DNA from: Alteromonas sp047556435
GTDB lineage: Bacteria > Pseudomonadota > Gammaproteobacteria > Enterobacterales > Alteromonadaceae
DNA: 64,000 bases
Direction of reading: 5' to 3'
Assembly (NCBI RefSeq): GCF_047556435.1
Contig: NZ_CP180210.1
Coordinates: 2,418,001-2,482,000 of the forward strand
The notes beneath the pieces are model-generated. The model had not been told where the DNA came from. It made no database searches and worked only from the letters and a program-made list of their open reading frames with translations. How positions within the stretch are numbered: position 1 is the stretch's first letter; every line of letters begins with the position of its first letter. A program made the position numbers and the translations under genes. This document shows positions 60,707 through 64,000 of this stretch, piece after piece.

Positions 60707-61177
60707 TTGCGAATCCAAATCGTAGCAGTAGGAACCAAAATGCCCGCCTGGGTCGCTCAGGGAACTGACGAATTTATTCGCCGGTTTCCTTCCGATTTAC
60801 CTGTGGCATTTACCGAAATTGTGGCGGGAAAACGTGGCAAAAACGCCGATATTCCCCGGATCTTGCAAAAAGAGGGAGAGCAAATGCTGGCCGCTGTTCC
60901 TAAAGGCAACCGCATTGTCACTCTGGAGGTCACTGGTAAATCTTGGGATACCCCGACGCTCGCAACGCAACTGGAAAGCTGGAAAATGGATGGCAGAGAC
61001 GTCAGTTTGCTGATTGGTGGCCCCGAGGGCCTGGCACCTGACTGCATTGCAGCATCAGAGCAGAAATGGTCACTTTCCGCTCTCACCCTCCCTCACCCGT
61101 TAGTCAGAATCATCGTGGCAGAGAGCTTGTACCGTGCATGGTCTGTAACTCAGAACCACCCATATCACCGGGAATAA
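60707..61177 (+). CDS. rlmH: 23S rRNA (pseudouridine1915-N3)-methyltransferase RlmH
   Basis: SPOUT methyltransferase, 156 residues (E. coli 155). IQIVAVGTKMPAWV at the start, AGKRGKNADI, the SAM knot LLIGGPEGLAPDC, and the end YRAWSVTQNHPYHRE are nearly as in E. coli. The start is TTG at 60707 with AGGA about ten bases before it; longer upstream frames overlap rsfS and are rejected. mrdA follows by three bases. Confidence 0.95.
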   Translation: MRIQIVAVGTKMPAWVAQGTDEFIRRFPSDLPVAFTEIVAGKRGKNADIPRILQKEGEQMLAAVPKGNRIVTLEVTGKSWDTPTLATQLESWKMDGRDVSLLIGGPEGLAPDCIAASEQKWSLSALTLPHPLVRIIVAESLYRAWSVTQNHPYHRE

Positions 61178-61180
61178 CTC

Positions 61181-63097
61181 ATGCCAGCAAAACGCCAGTT
61201 AATCAGAGATCACAGCGCCGAGGCCAACCTTTTTGCCCGCCGAGCAACGATTGCGTTTCTGATTGTTGTAGTCATGCTTGGCGTTGTCCTTAGCAACCTC
61301 TACGTGCTGCAGGTAAAGCAACATGATGATTATCAGACCCGCTCGAACGGAAACCGGATTAAAGTTCTGCCGATTGCGCCGAATCGTGGCCTTATTTATG
61401 ATCGAAACGGCGTTTTGCTGGCGGAAAACCGCCCCGTATTCAGCCTGGAAGTAATACCCGAGCAAATTGATAACCTGGATGAGACCATGGAGGCGCTGAC
61501 CACGCTGATGTCCATCACAGAGGAAGAAAAAGAGTCGTTTTATTCCACACTTCGCGGGCAACGTCGCTTTAAGCCCGTTGCGCTTCGCACACAATTAACC
61601 GAAGAAGAAGTGGCGCTGTTCTCTGCGCAGCAGCATCGCTTTCCGGGTGTGTCTATAGAAGCCAGATTATCCCGCCATTATCCGTTCAAGGAAGCGCTTA
61701 CCCATGTGCTTGGCTACGTGGCAAAAATCAATAAAAAAGATTTGCAAAAGCTGGTCGAGGCTGGCCAGGAAGCCAATTATGCCGCCACTCACGATATCGG
61801 CAAACTGGGGATCGAAAAGTACCATGAAGATCTGCTTCACGGCAGCGTTGGCTATCAGCAGGTGGAGGTAAACAACCAGGGCAGAATTATTCGGGTGTTA
61901 AGTACGGATCCACCGGTGCCGGGTAAAGATCTGGTACTCAATATTGATATTGAAATGCAACTTGCCGCACAGGAAGCACTTGACGGCGACCGTGGCACCA
62001 TTGTGGTAACGTCAACCGATACCGGCGGTGTGCTGGCCATGTATTCAAGCCCCAGTTACGATCCCAACCTGTTTGTACATGGCATCAGCAGAAAAAATTA
62101 CGCCGCACTGCTCAATTCGCCGGATCGTCCGCTGATAAACCGCGCCACGCAGGGACAATACTCGCCGGCATCAACCATTAAGCCTCACCTGGCCCTGCTC
62201 GGTCTTGAGCAGGATGTTATCGATATTGATACGACGATAAATGATACCGGCAGGTATCGGCTCCCGAATGTCAGCCATGTATGGCGTGACTGGAAGCGCT
62301 GGGGACACGGCAAAGTGAATGTCAGCAAGGCAATAGAGGTGTCCTGCGATACCTTTTATTATGATCTGGCTTATCAGTTAGGTATCGATAAAATCAGTGA
62401 AGCCATGTTTGAATTCGGATTCGGTGAATTCACCGGCATTGATCTGTATGAAGAGTCTGACGCCAACATGCCTAGCCGGGGCTGGAAAAAAGCCAGGTTC
62501 AATCAACCCTGGTACATTGGTGACACTATCCCCGTTGGTATCGGGCAAAGTTTCTGGACGGCGACGCCGATTCAGCTAAGTCACTCTGTCAATACGCTCG
62601 TAAACCGTGGTGAACGCTACGTACCACAACTACTTCGTGGTTTCCGTTACGAGCAGGGGCAGGTAGAGCTGGAGCCGCTCAAATCCCTGCGTCCGCTGCA
62701 AATCTCTGAACCCAAAAACTGGGATATTGTATTAGATGCTATGCACGACGTGGTTCATGGCGAAGAAGGCACAGCTCGTCACGCCTTCAAAGACACTGCC
62801 TATGAATCGGCGGGGAAAACCGGTACGGCACAGCTGTTTTCCATTGGACAAAATGAGAAATACGAAGAGGATGAAGTCGATGAGCGCCTGAGGGACAATG
62901 CGTTGTACGTGGGCTTTGCGCCCTTTGACGATCCTGAAATATCAATTACCGTTGTGGTAGAAAACGCCGGTGGAGGTAGCTCACATGCTGCGCCAGTCGC
63001 CCGCCAGATGATGGACTTTTATTTTCGTGACCGCGAATTTATTCAACCGGCTCCTGTACTTGATGACACACCTTCCACAGCAGATGTGAGCGAATGA
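61181..63097 (+). CDS. mrdA: Penicillin-binding protein 2
   Basis: Peptidoglycan transpeptidase for cell elongation. 638 residues: short cytoplasmic end, a membrane anchor (about 22-44), a dimerisation domain, and a transpeptidase domain with nucleophile S331 in SPASTIKP (K334), SxN as SCD (about 388) and KTGTAQ near residue 546. The loop before the nucleophile reads YSPAST where E. coli has PPGST. The stop overlaps the rodA start by four bases (ATGA). Confidence 0.96.
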   Translation: MPAKRQLIRDHSAEANLFARRATIAFLIVVVMLGVVLSNLYVLQVKQHDDYQTRSNGNRIKVLPIAPNRGLIYDRNGVLLAENRPVFSLEVIPEQIDNLDETMEALTTLMSITEEEKESFYSTLRGQRRFKPVALRTQLTEEEVALFSAQQHRFPGVSIEARLSRHYPFKEALTHVLGYVAKINKKDLQKLVEAGQEANYAATHDIGKLGIEKYHEDLLHGSVGYQQVEVNNQGRIIRVLSTDPPVPGKDLVLNIDIEMQLAAQEALDGDRGTIVVTSTDTGGVLAMYSSPSYDPNLFVHGISRKNYAALLNSPDRPLINRATQGQYSPASTIKPHLALLGLEQDVIDIDTTINDTGRYRLPNVSHVWRDWKRWGHGKVNVSKAIEVSCDTFYYDLAYQLGIDKISEAMFEFGFGEFTGIDLYEESDANMPSRGWKKARFNQPWYIGDTIPVGIGQSFWTATPIQLSHSVNTLVNRGERYVPQLLRGFRYEQGQVELEPLKSLRPLQISEPKNWDIVLDAMHDVVHGEEGTARHAFKDTAYESAGKTGTAQLFSIGQNEKYEEDEVDERLRDNALYVGFAPFDDPEISITVVVENAGGGSSHAAPVARQMMDFYFRDREFIQPAPVLDDTPSTADVSE

Positions 63098-64000
63098 AAA
63101 AGAATACGTTAAAAGCTAATCAGAGTAGCTTTCTACAGCGCATCCACATCGATGGCGTTTTGTTCCTGGGGCTGCTTGCACTGATGGCGGTGGGGCTGAT
63201 CACGCTTTATTCTGCCTCCGGGCAGGATCCGGGCCAGATGGAACGCCAGTACACTCGCCTGGGTGTCGCGATTATTGTCATGGTGGGTATGGCTCAGATT
63301 CCGCCAATGGCTTACCGCCGCTTGTCTATCTACGCCTATGTCGTCGGCTTGCTAATGCTGATAGCAGTACTGGTATTCGGTGATATCGGTAAAGGGGCGC
63401 AGCGCTGGCTCGATCTGGGTTTCATCCGCTTTCAGCCATCAGAGCTTATGAAGCTGGCGGTTCCCATGATGGTGGCGTGGTATATCAGCAAATTTACGTT
63501 ACCGCCGAAAATTCTGCAGATAGGAACCGGCTTTGCGCTGGTGGTGGTGCCAACTATCTTAATCGCTAAGCAACCAGACCTCGGAACATCACTCCTGATC
63601 GCAAGTTCGGGAGTGTTTGCGATTTTCCTTGCTGGCATGAGCTGGAAGCTAATCGGCCTGGTGGCTGTGGCTATCGGCGCTTTTGCGCCTATTATGTGGT
63701 TTTTCCTTATGCAGGAATACCAGAAACAACGGGTAACGACATTCCTGAACCCGGAGAGTGATCCGCTTGGTGCCGGCTACCACATCATCCAGTCAAAAAT
63801 TGCGATTGGGTCGGGCGGCGTTGACGGCAAAGGCTGGTTGCAGGGAACACAGTCACAACTTGAATTTCTCCCCGAACGGCATACCGACTTCATTTTTGCG
63901 GTATTCAGTGAAGAATTTGGCTTATTGGGCGTGCTGGGTTTGCTGGCTATCTACTTATTTATCATACTGCGAGGACTGATCATCGCCGCGCGGGCGCAGG
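63094..64000 (+). CDS. rodA: Rod-shape-determining protein RodA, cut by window end
   Basis: SEDS-family glycosyltransferase that works with PBP2 in elongation. 302 codons are visible to the window edge with no stop. LGLLALMAVGLITLYSASGQ starts it, then WLDLGFIRFQPSELMKLAVPM, AKQPDLGTSLL, GSGGVDGKGWLQGTQ and FLPERHTDFIFAVFSEEFGLLG, all RodA hallmarks. The ATG at 63094 overlaps the mrdA stop. About 65-70 residues of a usual RodA (E. coli 370) are beyond the edge. Confidence 0.96.
   Translation, partial: MKKNTLKANQSSFLQRIHIDGVLFLGLLALMAVGLITLYSASGQDPGQMERQYTRLGVAIIVMVGMAQIPPMAYRRLSIYAYVVGLLMLIAVLVFGDIGKGAQRWLDLGFIRFQPSELMKLAVPMMVAWYISKFTLPPKILQIGTGFALVVVPTILIAKQPDLGTSLLIASSGVFAIFLAGMSWKLIGLVAVAIGAFAPIMWFFLMQEYQKQRVTTFLNPESDPLGAGYHIIQSKIAIGSGGVDGKGWLQGTQSQLEFLPERHTDFIFAVFSEEFGLLGVLGLLAIYLFIILRGLIIAARAQ

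Noticed and set aside
1..64000. CRISPR arrays, insertion sequences, prophage or integron ends
   Set aside because: No regularly spaced repeats, transposase, integrase or att-like duplications were seen anywhere in the window.

Overview
The window reads as chromosomal DNA of a marine gammaproteobacterium of the order Alteromonadales, most likely Alteromonadaceae (Alteromonas/Salinimonas-like). This rests on gene content and gene order only: lpt/rod/leuS order, cysZ opposite smc-zipA-ligA, comEC-msbA-lpxK-ycaR-kdsB, and proteins that resemble their E. coli homologues closely but not identically. No database search was possible. Both edges cut genes: a DUF2919-type membrane protein at the left and rodA at the right.

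Layout. 1-24.2 kb is mostly housekeeping: rimO (+); an SDR/kelch pair (-); comEC, msbA, lpxK, ycaR, kdsB (-); a DUF2062 protein (+); smc-zipA-ligA (-) facing cysZ (+); nlpI followed by a Sel1-repeat protein with a metallopeptidase motif (-); cytidine deaminase (+); and pnp with a DUF1244 gene behind its terminator (-). 24.2-44.2 kb is a stress and accessory block: an HNH nuclease, an MscS-type channel, putP-proB-proA, topoisomerase IB with a flavodoxin-like gene, a two-TM general-stress-like protein, SDR/DUF2878, a phosphatase-lipid kinase fusion, gdhA, hemerythrin, DUF1328, DUF2254, a Pmp3-type peptide, and a compact four-gene operon (type-1-copper protein, EAL protein, DUF3034 protein, lipoprotein truncated haemoglobin). 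44.4-50.8 kb is the tRNA-Leu(GAG)/secG/tpiA/glmM/folP/ftsH group (-) facing yhbY (+). 51.2-64 kb holds a type II hydroxyacyl-CoA dehydrogenase, a Lon-family protease (-), an exported SRPBCC protein, and the leuS-lptE-holA-nadD-rsfS-rlmH-mrdA-rodA run (+).

How the genes work together. Envelope building is spread over the window: lipid A (kdsB, lpxK, msbA), LPS export (lptE), peptidoglycan and cell shape (glmM, mrdA, rodA), division (zipA). Translation and RNA turnover are served by leuS, rimO, rlmH, rsfS, yhbY, pnp and tRNA-Leu. Proline uptake and synthesis share one operon with a strong candidate promoter lying over a perfect palindrome, which suggests osmotic or nitrogen control.

The most interesting parts are the cupredoxin/EAL/DUF3034/truncated-haemoglobin operon (a possible redox or gas sensing path linked to c-di-GMP); a roughly 740-nt ftsH leader that starts at a convincing sigma-32 promoter but lacks the expected rlmE; and the placement of the whole 20-kb accessory block exactly where rimP-nusA-infB-rbfA-truB-rpsO normally joins tRNA-Leu to pnp.
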